DNA of 58,060 nucleotides from Gemmatimonadetes bacterium SCN 70-22 (GTDB lineage: Bacteria; Gemmatimonadota; Gemmatimonadetes; Gemmatimonadales; Gemmatimonadaceae): NCBI GenBank assembly GCA_001724275.1, contig MEDZ01000033.1, positions 1 to 58,060 of the forward strand. The letters run 5' to 3'. Below are positions 33,930 through 42,772 of the stretch, one piece after another; the first letter of the stretch is position 1; the number at the start of each line of letters is the position of its first letter. The notes under the pieces were generated by a model. That model did no database searches. It was not told the origin of the DNA and saw only the letters and a program-made list of their open reading frames with translations. Made by a program: the position numbers and the translations under genes.

Positions 33930-35474
33930 GTGTCGGCAGACGTGACATCACCTAACGAATCCGGCGGCGGCAATGCCGCAGGTGCAGGTGCAGGTGCAAG
34001 CGACGACGGCGCGATCGTGACCGACGTCGCCCCGGGCGCGATACGCCGCATCCACCTGATCGGCGTCGCCGGGACGGGGATGGGGGCATTCGCGGGGATG
34101 CTCAAGGCGGCCGGCTACACGGTCACCGGCAGCGACGAGAACGTCTACCCTCCCATGAGCGACATGCTGCGGGAGTGGGGGATCGAGGTCTACACACCGT
34201 ATGCGCCCGCGAACCTCGACCGCGCCCGTCCGGACCTCGTCATCATCGGGAACGTCATCCGGCGGGTGAACCCGGAGGCGACGGCGGTGCGCGAGCGCCG
34301 CATTCCCCAGATGTCGTTCCCGGCGGCGTTCGGGGCGCTGATCGCGGCCAGCCGGCACAGCGTCGTGATCGCGGGGACGCATGGCAAGACGACCACCTCG
34401 GCGCTGATGGGGCACGTCCTGGCCGATGCCGGGCTCGACCCGACCTTTCTGGTCGGCGGGGTGACGCTGAACTACGGGGGCAACTTCCGTCTGGGCGCGG
34501 GGCCCCACGTGGTCGTCGAGGGCGACGAGTACGACACGGCATACTGGGACAAGGGCCCCAAGTTCCTGCACTACCGCCCGCGCACCGCGCTCCTGACCAG
34601 CGTCGAGTTCGATCACGCCGACATCTATCGCGACATGGCGCATTACGAGTCGGCGTTCTCCCGGCTCGGGGAGGTGCTTCCCGCGGGGGGGTGGCTGGGC
34701 GTATCGGCGACGTACCCGCGTGCGGTCGAGATCGCGCGGGCAAGCACGAAGGCACGCGTGGTGACGTACGCGTGGGATCGCGATGCCGACTATCGCGGAC
34801 ACGACGCCCGCTTCAGCGAGGACGGCGCTCGCTTCCGCATCGTCGCCCCCGACGCCGAGTCGGCGGAGCTGTTCCTCCCGATGTCCGGCTTCCACAACCT
34901 CGAGAACGCCACCGGCGTCTATGCGGCGGCGCGTTCGCTTGGGCTTGCCCCGTCGGCCATCGCCCATGCGTTCGCCACGTTCCGCGGGGTCAAGCGGCGG
35001 CAGGAGCCGCGTGCGGACATCGGCGGCGTGCTGGTGATCGACGACTTCGCGCACCACCCGACCGCCGTGCGCGAGACGATCCTCGCCCTCCGCCAGCGGT
35101 ATCCCACGCGACGGCTGTGGGCCGTCTTCGAGCCGCGGTCCAACACCTCGCGACGGAACATCCACCAGGCCGAGTACGCGGCGTCGTTCGACGAGGCCGA
35201 CGTGGTGACCCTCCGGCTCCCCGAGCCGCACGACAAGGTCCCCGTCGACCAGCAGCTCGACGTGCCGGCCGTCGTTCGAGCGATCGCGGCCCGAGGGATC
35301 ACGGCCAGCGCCGACGCGGACGTGAGTGTCCTCGTGCGACAGGTGGCGGACGGCGCGCGGGCCAACGACCTCATCCTCGTGATGAGCAACGGGGCCTTCG
35401 GGGGGTTCATCCCGTCGCTGATCGCGGCCCTGGCGGAACGAGCGGGAGAAGCTGTCCGCCAGCCGCAGTCCTGA
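33930..35474 (+). CDS. mpl: UDP-MurNAc:L-Ala-gamma-D-Glu-mDAP ligase
   Basis: 514 aa. After a low-complexity N-terminal stretch (Gly/Ala rich, about 35 residues), the Mur ligase fold starts: IHLIGVAGTGMGAFAGMLKA, ATP loop VIAGTHGKTTTSALMGHVL, then VVEGDEYDTAYWDKGPKFLH, which is Mpl rather than MurC, and VIDDFAHHPTAVRETI. Mpl rejoins recycled murein tripeptide to UDP-MurNAc. The start is GTG 33930. Together with MpaA it implies control over whether tripeptide is reused or degraded. It is the last gene of the cluster. Confidence 0.93.
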   Translation: MSADVTSPNESGGGNAAGAGAGASDDGAIVTDVAPGAIRRIHLIGVAGTGMGAFAGMLKAAGYTVTGSDENVYPPMSDMLREWGIEVYTPYAPANLDRARPDLVIIGNVIRRVNPEATAVRERRIPQMSFPAAFGALIAASRHSVVIAGTHGKTTTSALMGHVLADAGLDPTFLVGGVTLNYGGNFRLGAGPHVVVEGDEYDTAYWDKGPKFLHYRPRTALLTSVEFDHADIYRDMAHYESAFSRLGEVLPAGGWLGVSATYPRAVEIARASTKARVVTYAWDRDADYRGHDARFSEDGARFRIVAPDAESAELFLPMSGFHNLENATGVYAAARSLGLAPSAIAHAFATFRGVKRRQEPRADIGGVLVIDDFAHHPTAVRETILALRQRYPTRRLWAVFEPRSNTSRRNIHQAEYAASFDEADVVTLRLPEPHDKVPVDQQLDVPAVVRAIAARGITASADADVSVLVRQVADGARANDLILVMSNGAFGGFIPSLIAALAERAGEAVRQPQS

Positions 35475-35557
35475 TCGTTCCGGCGCGACCGAGGCGGGCC
35501 GCGCCTTCGCTGTCAGTCCGTCGATAGTCCTGAAGCCGACGAACCAAGGAGAACCCG

Positions 35558-36919
35558 ATGTACGCGCCGTTCCGGTTGGCCTCGCCCGTCACCCTGGGGG
35601 TGCTCGTGCTCGCGCTGGCGTCGTCTCCGTCGGCCTCGGCACCCCCGGCGCGGGCGAGCGTCGCCGACTCGCTCACGCGCGAGGAGCGCGCCCTCCTCGC
35701 GGCCGTCGATGCCGCCAACACGGAGGGACTGGCCCTCCTCGAGCGCGTCGTCAACATCAACAGCGGGACGCTGAACCTCGCCGGAGTCCGCGCGGTGGGC
35801 GACGTCTTTCGCGCCGAGTTCGACCGCCTTGGCTTCCACACGCGCTGGGTCGATGGGGCTCCCTTCCAGCGTGCCGGCCACCTGGTGGCGGAGCACCCGG
35901 GGAAGGGGCCGAAGTTCCTCCTCATCGGGCATCTCGACACCGTCTTCGAGCCCGACCATCCCTTCCAGCGCTTCGAGCGCGTCGACGCCACGCATGCACG
36001 CGGCCCCGGAATCAGCGACATGAAGGGGGGCGACGTGATCATCGTGCTGGTGCTCAAGGCGCTGGCTGCCCGCGGGATGCTCGAGCACATGAACGTGACC
36101 GTCGTGATGACGGGTGACGAGGAGCGAGCCGGCGAACCGTTGGCGCTCGCGCGCGAGGCGCTGGTGGCGGCGGCCGAAGGGGCCGACTACGCCATCGGCT
36201 TCGAGGACGGTGACGGGGAACCGGGGCACGCCGTCGTCTCGCGCCGGGGCGCGTCGTCGTGGGAGCTGGCGGTGAAGGGGGTCGCCGCACACTCGTCGCA
36301 GATCTTCCAGCCCGAGGTGGGGGCCGGGGCGATCTACGAGGCCTCGCGCATCCTGACCGAGTTCTACCGCCGCCTGTCTGCGGAGCCCAACCTCACCTTC
36401 AACCCCGGGCTGATCCTGGGCGGGACGGCGGTGCAGTACGACGCGCCTAACGCGAAGGGGAGCGCGGCCGGGAAGGACAACGTGGTCGCCGAGCACGCCG
36501 TCGCGTCGGGCGACCTCCGCGCGCTCACCCCCGAGCAGTACGCGCAGGCCAAGGCGGTGATGCAGCAGGTCGTCGCCGCCTCGCTCCCGCACACCTCGGC
36601 GACCCTCACCTTCGACGATGGCTATCCCCCGCTCGCCCCGAGCGATGCGAATCGCGCGCTGCTGGCCATCTACGACCGGGCGAGCCGTGACATCGGTGCG
36701 GGGGCGGTAACCGCCGTCGATCCGCGCCGGGCCGGCGCCGCCGACGTCTCGTTCGTCGCCGGCCGCGCCAGGGCGATCATCGACGGGATCGGGATGCGCG
36801 GCAAGGATGGACACACGGCCAACGAGACGGCCGACCTCGCGATGCTGCCGGTGCAGGCCAAGCGCATGGCGCTCGTGATGCACCGCATCGTGCGTGGAGC
36901 GAAGGCCGGGGTCATGTAG
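35558..36919 (+). CDS. Secreted M20 peptidase (glutamate carboxypeptidase type)
   Basis: 453 aa. AAGGAG lies eight bases before ATG 35558. The signal peptide (TLGVLVLALASSPSASA) points to export. Zinc-site motifs are LLIGHLDTVFEPDHPF, GPGISDMKGGDVI and MTGDEERAGEP; the dimerisation domain contains VAAHSSQIFQPEVGAGAI, and the C-terminal His is in GMRGKDGHTANE. The layout matches carboxypeptidase G2-like enzymes that remove C-terminal Glu or related residues. It may supply amino acids from extracellular peptides. It sits 83 nt after mpl but with its own ribosome binding site. Confidence 0.88.
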   Translation: MYAPFRLASPVTLGVLVLALASSPSASAPPARASVADSLTREERALLAAVDAANTEGLALLERVVNINSGTLNLAGVRAVGDVFRAEFDRLGFHTRWVDGAPFQRAGHLVAEHPGKGPKFLLIGHLDTVFEPDHPFQRFERVDATHARGPGISDMKGGDVIIVLVLKALAARGMLEHMNVTVVMTGDEERAGEPLALAREALVAAAEGADYAIGFEDGDGEPGHAVVSRRGASSWELAVKGVAAHSSQIFQPEVGAGAIYEASRILTEFYRRLSAEPNLTFNPGLILGGTAVQYDAPNAKGSAAGKDNVVAEHAVASGDLRALTPEQYAQAKAVMQQVVAASLPHTSATLTFDDGYPPLAPSDANRALLAIYDRASRDIGAGAVTAVDPRRAGAADVSFVAGRARAIIDGIGMRGKDGHTANETADLAMLPVQAKRMALVMHRIVRGAKAGVM

Positions 36920-36945
36920 GACGCACCCTCACCAGCGAGCGAGCG

Positions 36946-37482
36946 ATGCCAAGGAGATCCTTCCCCCTCGCCAGGGTCTACACCCTTCTCGAGCCGGGGC
37001 CGGTCACGCTCGTCACCACGGCCCATGCTGGCAGGTACAACGTGATGCCGATGTCGTGGCACACCATGCTCGAGTTCGAGCCGCCACTGGTGGGGTGCGT
37101 CATCAGCGACGGCAACCGCTCGTTCTCCATGCTGCAGCGCTCCCGCGAGTGCGTGCTCGGCATTCCGACCGTCGAGATCGCCCCCCAGGTGGTGCGCTGC
37201 GGCAACTCCTCGGGTGCGCGGGTGGACAAGTTCCGCCGGTACGGGCTCACCCCGGCACCCGCGTCCCTCGTCGCGGCGCCCCTGGTGGAGGAGTGCTACG
37301 CCAACCTCGAATGTCGCGTGGCCGACACGGGCATGGTGCGGAAATACTGTCTCTTCGTGCTCGAGGTGGTGAAGGCGTGGGTCGATCCCGCCGTCAAGGC
37401 GCCGCGCACGCTGCACCACCGTGGCCGGGGTGCATTCATGGTGGCCGGAGAGACGATCCGCCTGCGGTCGCGGATGAAGTAG
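36946..37482 (+). CDS. Flavin reductase-like (DIM6/NTAB) FMN-binding protein
   Basis: 178 aa. The split-barrel flavin reductase signature is visible in EPGPVTLVTTAHAGRYNVMP, MSWHTMLEFEPPLVGCVISD and SRECVLGIPTVEIAPQVV, with VEECYANLECRV near the centre. Such proteins bind FMN and reduce it with NAD(P)H or act as flavin-dependent oxidoreductases. The start ATG 36946 is 27 nt after the M20 stop; AAGGAG lies six bases downstream of the ATG rather than upstream, so the start is slightly uncertain. Confidence 0.85.
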   Translation: MPRRSFPLARVYTLLEPGPVTLVTTAHAGRYNVMPMSWHTMLEFEPPLVGCVISDGNRSFSMLQRSRECVLGIPTVEIAPQVVRCGNSSGARVDKFRRYGLTPAPASLVAAPLVEECYANLECRVADTGMVRKYCLFVLEVVKAWVDPAVKAPRTLHHRGRGAFMVAGETIRLRSRMK

Positions 37483-37778
37483 CGTTGCAGCTGTGGCCGC
37501 TGGTGCGGACGGCACCCGCTGGCGTGCCGGGTGCGCGAGCGAGGCGCCTCCAGGACGAGCGTGCAGCCGGGCACTTGGAGGGTCCTTGCGCGCGGCCTGC
37601 ACGCGGAGCAGAAGAACGAGCTACCTGCGACCTGCAGGAAGGTGCGACCATGCATGGGAGGGGGCCGGATGGCGGGGGCCGGATGGCAAGGGCCCTGTGG
37701 CGCAATGATCCGTTTCCCGTATCATAGGGAACGCGTTCGTCATCCGCCGCCGCACCCCACAGACGGGAGGAACCGGCC

Positions 37779-38312
37779 ATGGCCCTACGATCGGGGATCT
37801 ACGTAGTTCCGACACACCGCTGGTACATCGAGCGCACGGTCTGGTGCATCGCCGGCGTGGTCCTCCTCTTCTCGACATCGCTGGCAGCGCTGGTCCACCC
37901 ACTCTGGGTTGTCGGCGTGATCGTCACCGCCCTCAGCTCCATCGGCGTTTCCCTCACCGGCTTCTGCATCGTCGGGAACGTCCTCGTCAGGCTCGGCTTC
38001 ACCCCCATGCTCGCGCGTCCCGGCTGGACTCCCGGCCAGCCGTACTTCATGCAGACCGATCGCTGGTTCCTCGAACGGCGCATCTACCTCGCCGTCGGGA
38101 TCAACCTCACCCTCGCCTCGATTCTGTCGCTGGTCCACTCCCCGTGGTGGCTCGCGTTCACCGCGTTCGTGGGCGTCGCGATGGTCTGGTTCGCGGTCAC
38201 GGGCTTCTGCATCATGGCCAACGGGCTGTACTGGCTGGGAGCGGAGCCGCGCCTTGCGCCGCTGTGCGAGACCGCGGCACGGGGCGGCGAGACCAGGCGC
38301 GCGCCGGCCTGA
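37779..38312 (+). CDS. Membrane protein with tandem-duplicated DUF2892-like unit
   Basis: 177 aa, with GGGAGGA nine bases before ATG 37779. Two homologous halves are seen: HRWYIERTVWCIAGVVLL...LTGFCIVGNVLVRLG and DRWFLERRIYLAVGINLT...VTGFCIMANGLYWLG. Each has an ER/ERR start, two helices and a TGFC end, the pattern of the inner-membrane DUF2892 unit found, for example, in YgaP. Four transmembrane helices in total. No enzymatic domain is attached. Function unknown. The 296-bp gap upstream holds no supported gene. Confidence 0.75.
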   Translation: MALRSGIYVVPTHRWYIERTVWCIAGVVLLFSTSLAALVHPLWVVGVIVTALSSIGVSLTGFCIVGNVLVRLGFTPMLARPGWTPGQPYFMQTDRWFLERRIYLAVGINLTLASILSLVHSPWWLAFTAFVGVAMVWFAVTGFCIMANGLYWLGAEPRLAPLCETAARGGETRRAPA

Positions 38313-38356
38313 GCAGCGCGTCCAGGGGCAGGAGTGCGGGGGGCGGGGCCGGGGTG

Positions 38357-39079
38357 CTATCGCATCGCGTCGCGTCGCCGGTCGGAATCCACCTGTCCGT
38401 CGACCAGGTGCACGATGCGGTCGCACCGCTCCGCCAGCCGGTCGTCGTGCGTGACGATCACGAAGGCGGTGTGATGGCGCCGATTGAAGTCGCGCAGCAG
38501 CTGGAAGACCTGCTCGCCCGACTCACTGTCGAGGTTCCCGGTGGGCTCGTCGGCAAGGACGAGGGGGGGGCGCATCACCAGCGATCGGGCGAGCGCCACG
38601 CGTTGCTGCTGGCCACCGGAGAGGTCGGTGGCCTTGAACGACGCGCGATCGGCGAGCCCCACCTCGCCCAGCAGGTCGCGGGCGCGCCCCACCATCTCCT
38701 CGTCGCGACGTCCGCGATCGGCGAGCAGCGGGAGCATCACGTTCTCCTGCGCCGTGAAGGCCGGGAGGAGGTAATGGAACTGGAAGACGAAGCCGATCCC
38801 CCGCCCGCGCAGGGCGGTGGTCTCGCCTTCGTCCAGCGTGGCGACGTCCCACCCCTGGAAGGTGATGCGGCCGGCGGTGGGACGGTCGAGCAAGCCGATG
38901 AGGTTGAGCAACGTCGTCTTCCCCGACCCCGACGGGCCGGTGAGGGCCAGGAACTCGCCGGGCTCGACCACCAGGTCGATGCCACGCAGCACGTGCGTCA
39001 CTACTCGCGTCCCGTAGTCCTTGGTGACGCCGTGCAGCTGAAGCAGGGGCGGGTGCGCGGCTCCAACGGGAGTGGACAT
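38357..39079 (-). CDS. ABC transporter ATP-binding protein (LolD/MacB type)
   Basis: 240 aa. Walker [22 protein letters not shown] loop [20 protein letters not shown], signature [16 protein letters not shown], Walker [21 protein letters not shown] and H loop IVTHDD are all present. The PTGNLDS context is typical of LolD/MacB-family mechanotransmission transporters. ATG 39079 lies eight bases after the permease stop. It powers the exporter formed with the two upstream genes. Confidence 0.93.
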   Translation of the reverse strand: MSTPVGAAHPPLLQLHGVTKDYGTRVVTHVLRGIDLVVEPGEFLALTGPSGSGKTTLLNLIGLLDRPTAGRITFQGWDVATLDEGETTALRGRGIGFVFQFHYLLPAFTAQENVMLPLLADRGRRDEEMVGRARDLLGEVGLADRASFKATDLSGGQQQRVALARSLVMRPPLVLADEPTGNLDSESGEQVFQLLRDFNRRHHTAFVIVTHDDRLAERCDRIVHLVDGQVDSDRRRDAMR

Positions 39080-39087
39080 CTGCGCAC

Positions 39088-40317
39088 TCACCCGGTCCGG
39101 ATCACCTGCGCGGGGTCCATCCGCGCCGCGCGGCGTGCGGGGAGGATGGCCGCCGCGCACCCGACGCCGATCGCGAGGGCCGCCGACCGCAGGTAGAGCC
39201 TGACGTCGAGCGAGACCGGAAAGGTCGGTGAGCCATCGGGATTGGTGGCGAGGCTCGAAAAGAAGGCGCCGAGCGCGATCCCGAGCGCGATGCCGACCGC
39301 CGACCCCAACAAGCCGACGATGGTCCCCTCGATGAGGAAGATGCGCAGGACCTGCTCCCGCGACGTGCCGGTGGCGCGCAGGATCCCGATCTCGCGCGAC
39401 TTCTGCACGACCGAGACGGCCAGGACGCTGGCGATCCCCAGGGCGACGGCAAGGATCACGAACACCTGGATCATGATGCTCGACGAGCTTTGCGACCGCA
39501 GCCCGGTGAGGAGCTGCGCGTTGGCCCGCATCCAGCTGTCGGCCACTAGTCCAGTGCGTCCCGCGATCTCGACCGCGAGCCGCTCGGCGTCGTATATCTC
39601 TCCCCCCTTCACCTCGATGGCTGACACCCCGCCCTCGAGCCCGAACAGCGTCTGTGCGGCGCGCAGCGACACCAGCACCCAGCGCGCGTTGAGATCCTTG
39701 TTGCCGATGTCGAAGATCCCGGTGACGGTGTACGCCACGCGACCGACGTCGTCGCGTTCCGTCCCGGCGCGCAACCGGAAGCGGTCGCCGACCTGAAGGC
39801 CAAGGTCCTTGGCCAGCCCGGTCCCGATGACGGCCTCGAAACCGTCCATCTTCAGGCGACCCTCCACCAGGAACCCCTCGAGGTCGACGATGCCGCGATA
39901 GCTCTCGGGGTCGATCCCGCGAACGAGCACCGAGTTGGCACCGTCGCCTCGGACGGCGATGGCGGCCCCCGAAATGCTCGGCGCGGTGGCGATGACGCCG
40001 GGGATGCCGGCGATGTCGGCTTGCGCCCGCTGCCACTGCACGATGGACCGCACCCGTTGCGCCGGACGCTCGACCTGGGCCTCCCGCACCACCTCCGTGC
40101 CGGCGGGGAGGACGCGCGGGACCTCCTCTCGCGGGCGCACGACGACGTGCGCCTGCGTGCCGAGGGTGCGCTCGATCAGGCTGTCCTGCAGCCCGCCGAT
40201 GAGTGCGGACAGGAAGATGATCACCCCTACGCCAACGCCGACCCCGGCCAGGATCAGCCAGGTCTGCCCGCGCCCCTCCCGCAGGTAGCGCAGGGCGACG
40301 ATCAGTTCGAACGGCAT
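39088..40317 (-). CDS. ABC transporter permease (MacB/LolC/E-type, FtsX domain)
   Basis: 409 aa. One N-terminal helix ([20 protein letters not shown]), a large periplasmic MacB-like domain (about 45-260), then three C-terminal helices of the FtsX fold ([54 protein letters not shown]). [12 protein letters not shown] is the conserved coupling helix contacting the ATPase. ATG 40317 is one base after the stop of the membrane fusion gene. Substrate unknown: lipoprotein, peptide or drug are all possible. Confidence 0.9.
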   Translation of the reverse strand: MPFELIVALRYLREGRGQTWLILAGVGVGVGVIIFLSALIGGLQDSLIERTLGTQAHVVVRPREEVPRVLPAGTEVVREAQVERPAQRVRSIVQWQRAQADIAGIPGVIATAPSISGAAIAVRGDGANSVLVRGIDPESYRGIVDLEGFLVEGRLKMDGFEAVIGTGLAKDLGLQVGDRFRLRAGTERDDVGRVAYTVTGIFDIGNKDLNARWVLVSLRAAQTLFGLEGGVSAIEVKGGEIYDAERLAVEIAGRTGLVADSWMRANAQLLTGLRSQSSSSIMIQVFVILAVALGIASVLAVSVVQKSREIGILRATGTSREQVLRIFLIEGTIVGLLGSAVGIALGIALGAFFSSLATNPDGSPTFPVSLDVRLYLRSAALAIGVGCAAAILPARRAARMDPAQVIRTG

Positions 40318-40318
40318 C

Positions 40319-41572
40319 TCACGGCTCCGGGGCGACAGGCCCACGGCTCGTGTCGCCGGCGATGGCGCGCACGCGCACCCGGTGCCCGGGTTGCAGCTGC
40401 ACGGGTAGGACGCGGGTCCACTCCGTGAGCCCGTCGATCACTTCGACATGCCGGTCGCCCCGGATCCCGAGCCGTACCGCCTGACGCACCGCACGCCCGT
40501 CGCGCTCGATCATCACCCACGGCACGGTCGACGAGATCTCGCCAACCAGGTCGCGCGGCACCACCAGCGCCCGCTCGCGCCGCGCCGCCTCCACGTTGAC
40601 CGAGATGGTCATGTCGGCGCGCAGGTACGGCGGCGGCTCGGGGATGGCGAACCGCACCTCGACGGTCCCCTGCGCGGGGTTGACCACAGGCGCCACCCAG
40701 CGAAGCCGCGCCGGGAACGTGCTGTCGGGAAAGGCGTCGGCCGAGGCGATGGCGCGTGCGTCGGGTTCGAGGTCTCCCAGGTTCTCCTCGCGCGCGTAGG
40801 CCACCAGCTCGGTGGCCCCGTCGAGTGCAAGCTCCATGAGCAGCTGGCCGGGGACCACGGCGTCGCCGGGTTCCACGCTGCGGGTGAGGACGATTCCGGC
40901 CGCCGGTGCGCGCACGCGGGTGAGGGCGAGGAGCGCCTCCGCCGACGCCACGGCGGCGCGGGCGCGCGCCTCCTCGGAGAGAGCCGCCGATGCCGCGTCG
41001 CCAGCGCGTGCGCTTGCCGCCTCCAGCTCCGCCGCGGCGTTCGCCGCCGCGCGCTCGGCGTCCTCCTTCTCCTTCTCGCTAATGGCCCCCTGCGCGTACA
41101 GCGCCCGCGCCCGCTCGGCGTCGCGGCGCGTGCCCTGCGCCGCCAGATCGGCCTGTTCCCTCGTGGATCGCGTGCGGGCCATCGCGGTGGCCAAGGCGGC
41201 GCGTGCTTGCGCGAGTCCGGCGGCGGCCTGGGCATCGTCGATTCGCGCGAGGAGCTGTCCCACGGTAACGCGCGCCCCCTCGCGCACCAGCACCTCGCGG
41301 ACGGTTCCGGATACGCTGGTGCCGAGCTGCGTGCGCCCCTGGGGACGCACGCGCCCGGTGAGCACGAGCGTCCGCACCACGTCGCGTCGCGCGACGGGAG
41401 TCGCGTCCACCAGAGCGGGGCGCGCCAGCCACAAGGGGACGGCGACGATGGCGGCGAGAGCGATCCCGCCCAGGATGCCCCAAGCGAGTCGCCGACGCCG
41501 TCGCGCGCCCCCGCCGCGACGCGGTGATGCCGCCCGCGCCGTGGTCCCACCGCTCCCCTGCTGCTCGCTCAT
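40319..41572 (-). CDS. HlyD/MacA-family membrane fusion protein
   Basis: 417 aa. An Arg-rich cytoplasmic start and one anchor helix (LAWGILGGIALAAIVAVPLW) precede the lipoyl half GRVRPQGRTQLGTSVSGTVR, EVLVREGARVTVGQLLARID, a long alpha-hairpin of Ala/Arg/Glu heptads (about 110-200), the second lipoyl half (VRAPAAGIVLTRSVEPGDAV) and a beta-barrel. It links the permease to an outer-membrane channel, which is not encoded here. It is first in the minus-strand three-gene exporter operon. Confidence 0.9.
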   Translation of the reverse strand: MSEQQGSGGTTARAASPRRGGGARRRRRLAWGILGGIALAAIVAVPLWLARPALVDATPVARRDVVRTLVLTGRVRPQGRTQLGTSVSGTVREVLVREGARVTVGQLLARIDDAQAAAGLAQARAALATAMARTRSTREQADLAAQGTRRDAERARALYAQGAISEKEKEDAERAAANAAAELEAASARAGDAASAALSEEARARAAVASAEALLALTRVRAPAAGIVLTRSVEPGDAVVPGQLLMELALDGATELVAYAREENLGDLEPDARAIASADAFPDSTFPARLRWVAPVVNPAQGTVEVRFAIPEPPPYLRADMTISVNVEAARRERALVVPRDLVGEISSTVPWVMIERDGRAVRQAVRLGIRGDRHVEVIDGLTEWTRVLPVQLQPGHRVRVRAIAGDTSRGPVAPEP

Positions 41573-41983
41573 GAGTGGTCCTGTCGTGGTCGTCGCGCTG
41601 CCGAAGTCGTCGTCGACGCGGCTGCCTGGTGCAACCCCGGCACCAGGGGGATCGGAGGCGCCCGGGCTGCCGCGCCCGACGCCGGGCGCCGTCCACCGCA
41701 ATTCGTCGTGAACGCCGAGCGCCACATGCGCGGTTTCGACGAACGTGCCGAGGGGGGCGTTCCGTGGGAAGGTCGGAGTCGAATCTAGGTTGGGCGGCGC
41801 AGGGCGCAGTCGGGCGGTTACGCACGTCCGGCGGGCGAAATGCCGACCGGCGCAAAGGGGGGCGAAAGGGGGGCGGGACGTACGCGCTCAGGCGAGAACT
41901 CCCAGGGGCGTGTTAGATTCTCTGCGCTCCCCGCGCCACCCGAGCGGCGGGGCTTCCCGAACCTGGCGCAGCGCGCCCATCCC
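41573..41983. other. 411-bp intergenic region between divergent genes
   Basis: No supported gene. It contains G-runs (AAAGGGGGGCGAAAGGGGGG near 41857) and a possible -10 element, TTAGATTCT, near 41913-41921, upstream of the MscS-like gene; no -35 partner is convincing. Confidence 0.4.
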
Positions 41984-42772
41984 GTGACGTTCTACGAACG
42001 CCTGCAGGACTCCTTCGCCCAGCTCGTCGAGATCGTCCCCGCGATGGCCGGGGCCCTCGTCATCCTCTTTGCCGGCTACCTCCTCGCCAAGTTGGTGGAG
42101 AACGGCACGGAGCGCCTCCTTCGGAAGATCCGCCTCAACCGCTGGCTCGAGCGCGGGGGGGTGTTGGAGGCCGTCGAGCGCACGGGGTCGCACTTCAATC
42201 CCACGCGCGTCGTGGGGCAGGTGCTGTTCTGGTTCGTGATGTTCGCGGTCATCATGCTGGCCGCGAATGCGTTAGGCATGGAATCGCTGGCCTCGGTCTT
42301 CACCGAGCTGGTGGGCTACCTCCCGTCGCTGATGTCGGCGATCGTGATCCTGATCGTCGGCATCGTCCTCGGGCGATTCACCGGCGGGTTGATCATGGCC
42401 TCGGCGGGGGCGGTGCAGGGCGGGCCGACGCTGGCGCGCATCGGGCGCTGGATGGTCGTCGTCCTCGCGATCTTCATGGCGCTGCAGGAGCTCGGGATCG
42501 CCTCGGACATCGTCACCACGGCCTTCGCGATCCTCTTCGGTGCCGTGGCCCTCGCGCTCGCGCTGGCCTTCGGCCTCGGCAACCGTGAGCTCGCGGGGGA
42601 GGTGACGCGCGAATGGTACGCGCGCTATCGCGCCGAGCGCGACGCCATCGAACGCGAAGTCGAGGCGCGCGAGGAGGCCGAGGACGCCGCGATGGCGCTC
42701 GAGGACATGACGACGCAGGAGCGGCAGGCGGCGGGCATCCCGCCGGCTCCCCCGTCGTCGGTCACCCCATGA
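41984..42772 (+). CDS. MscS-like membrane protein (conserved TM helix family)
   Basis: 262 aa. Four to five hydrophobic helices: VPAMAGALVILFAGYLLAKL, QVLFWFVMFAVIMLAANALG, PSLMSAIVILIVGIVLGRF, MVVVLAIFMALQELGIAS and AFAILFGAVALALALAFGLG. The last, with GLGNRELAGEV, resembles the pore helix region of small-conductance mechanosensitive channels, but the large MscS beta domain is missing; instead there is a charged Glu/Arg coiled tail. The start is GTG 41984. The 3' end overlaps the convergent M19 gene by 11 bp. Confidence 0.78.
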   Translation: MTFYERLQDSFAQLVEIVPAMAGALVILFAGYLLAKLVENGTERLLRKIRLNRWLERGGVLEAVERTGSHFNPTRVVGQVLFWFVMFAVIMLAANALGMESLASVFTELVGYLPSLMSAIVILIVGIVLGRFTGGLIMASAGAVQGGPTLARIGRWMVVVLAIFMALQELGIASDIVTTAFAILFGAVALALALAFGLGNRELAGEVTREWYARYRAERDAIEREVEAREEAEDAAMALEDMTTQERQAAGIPPAPPSSVTP

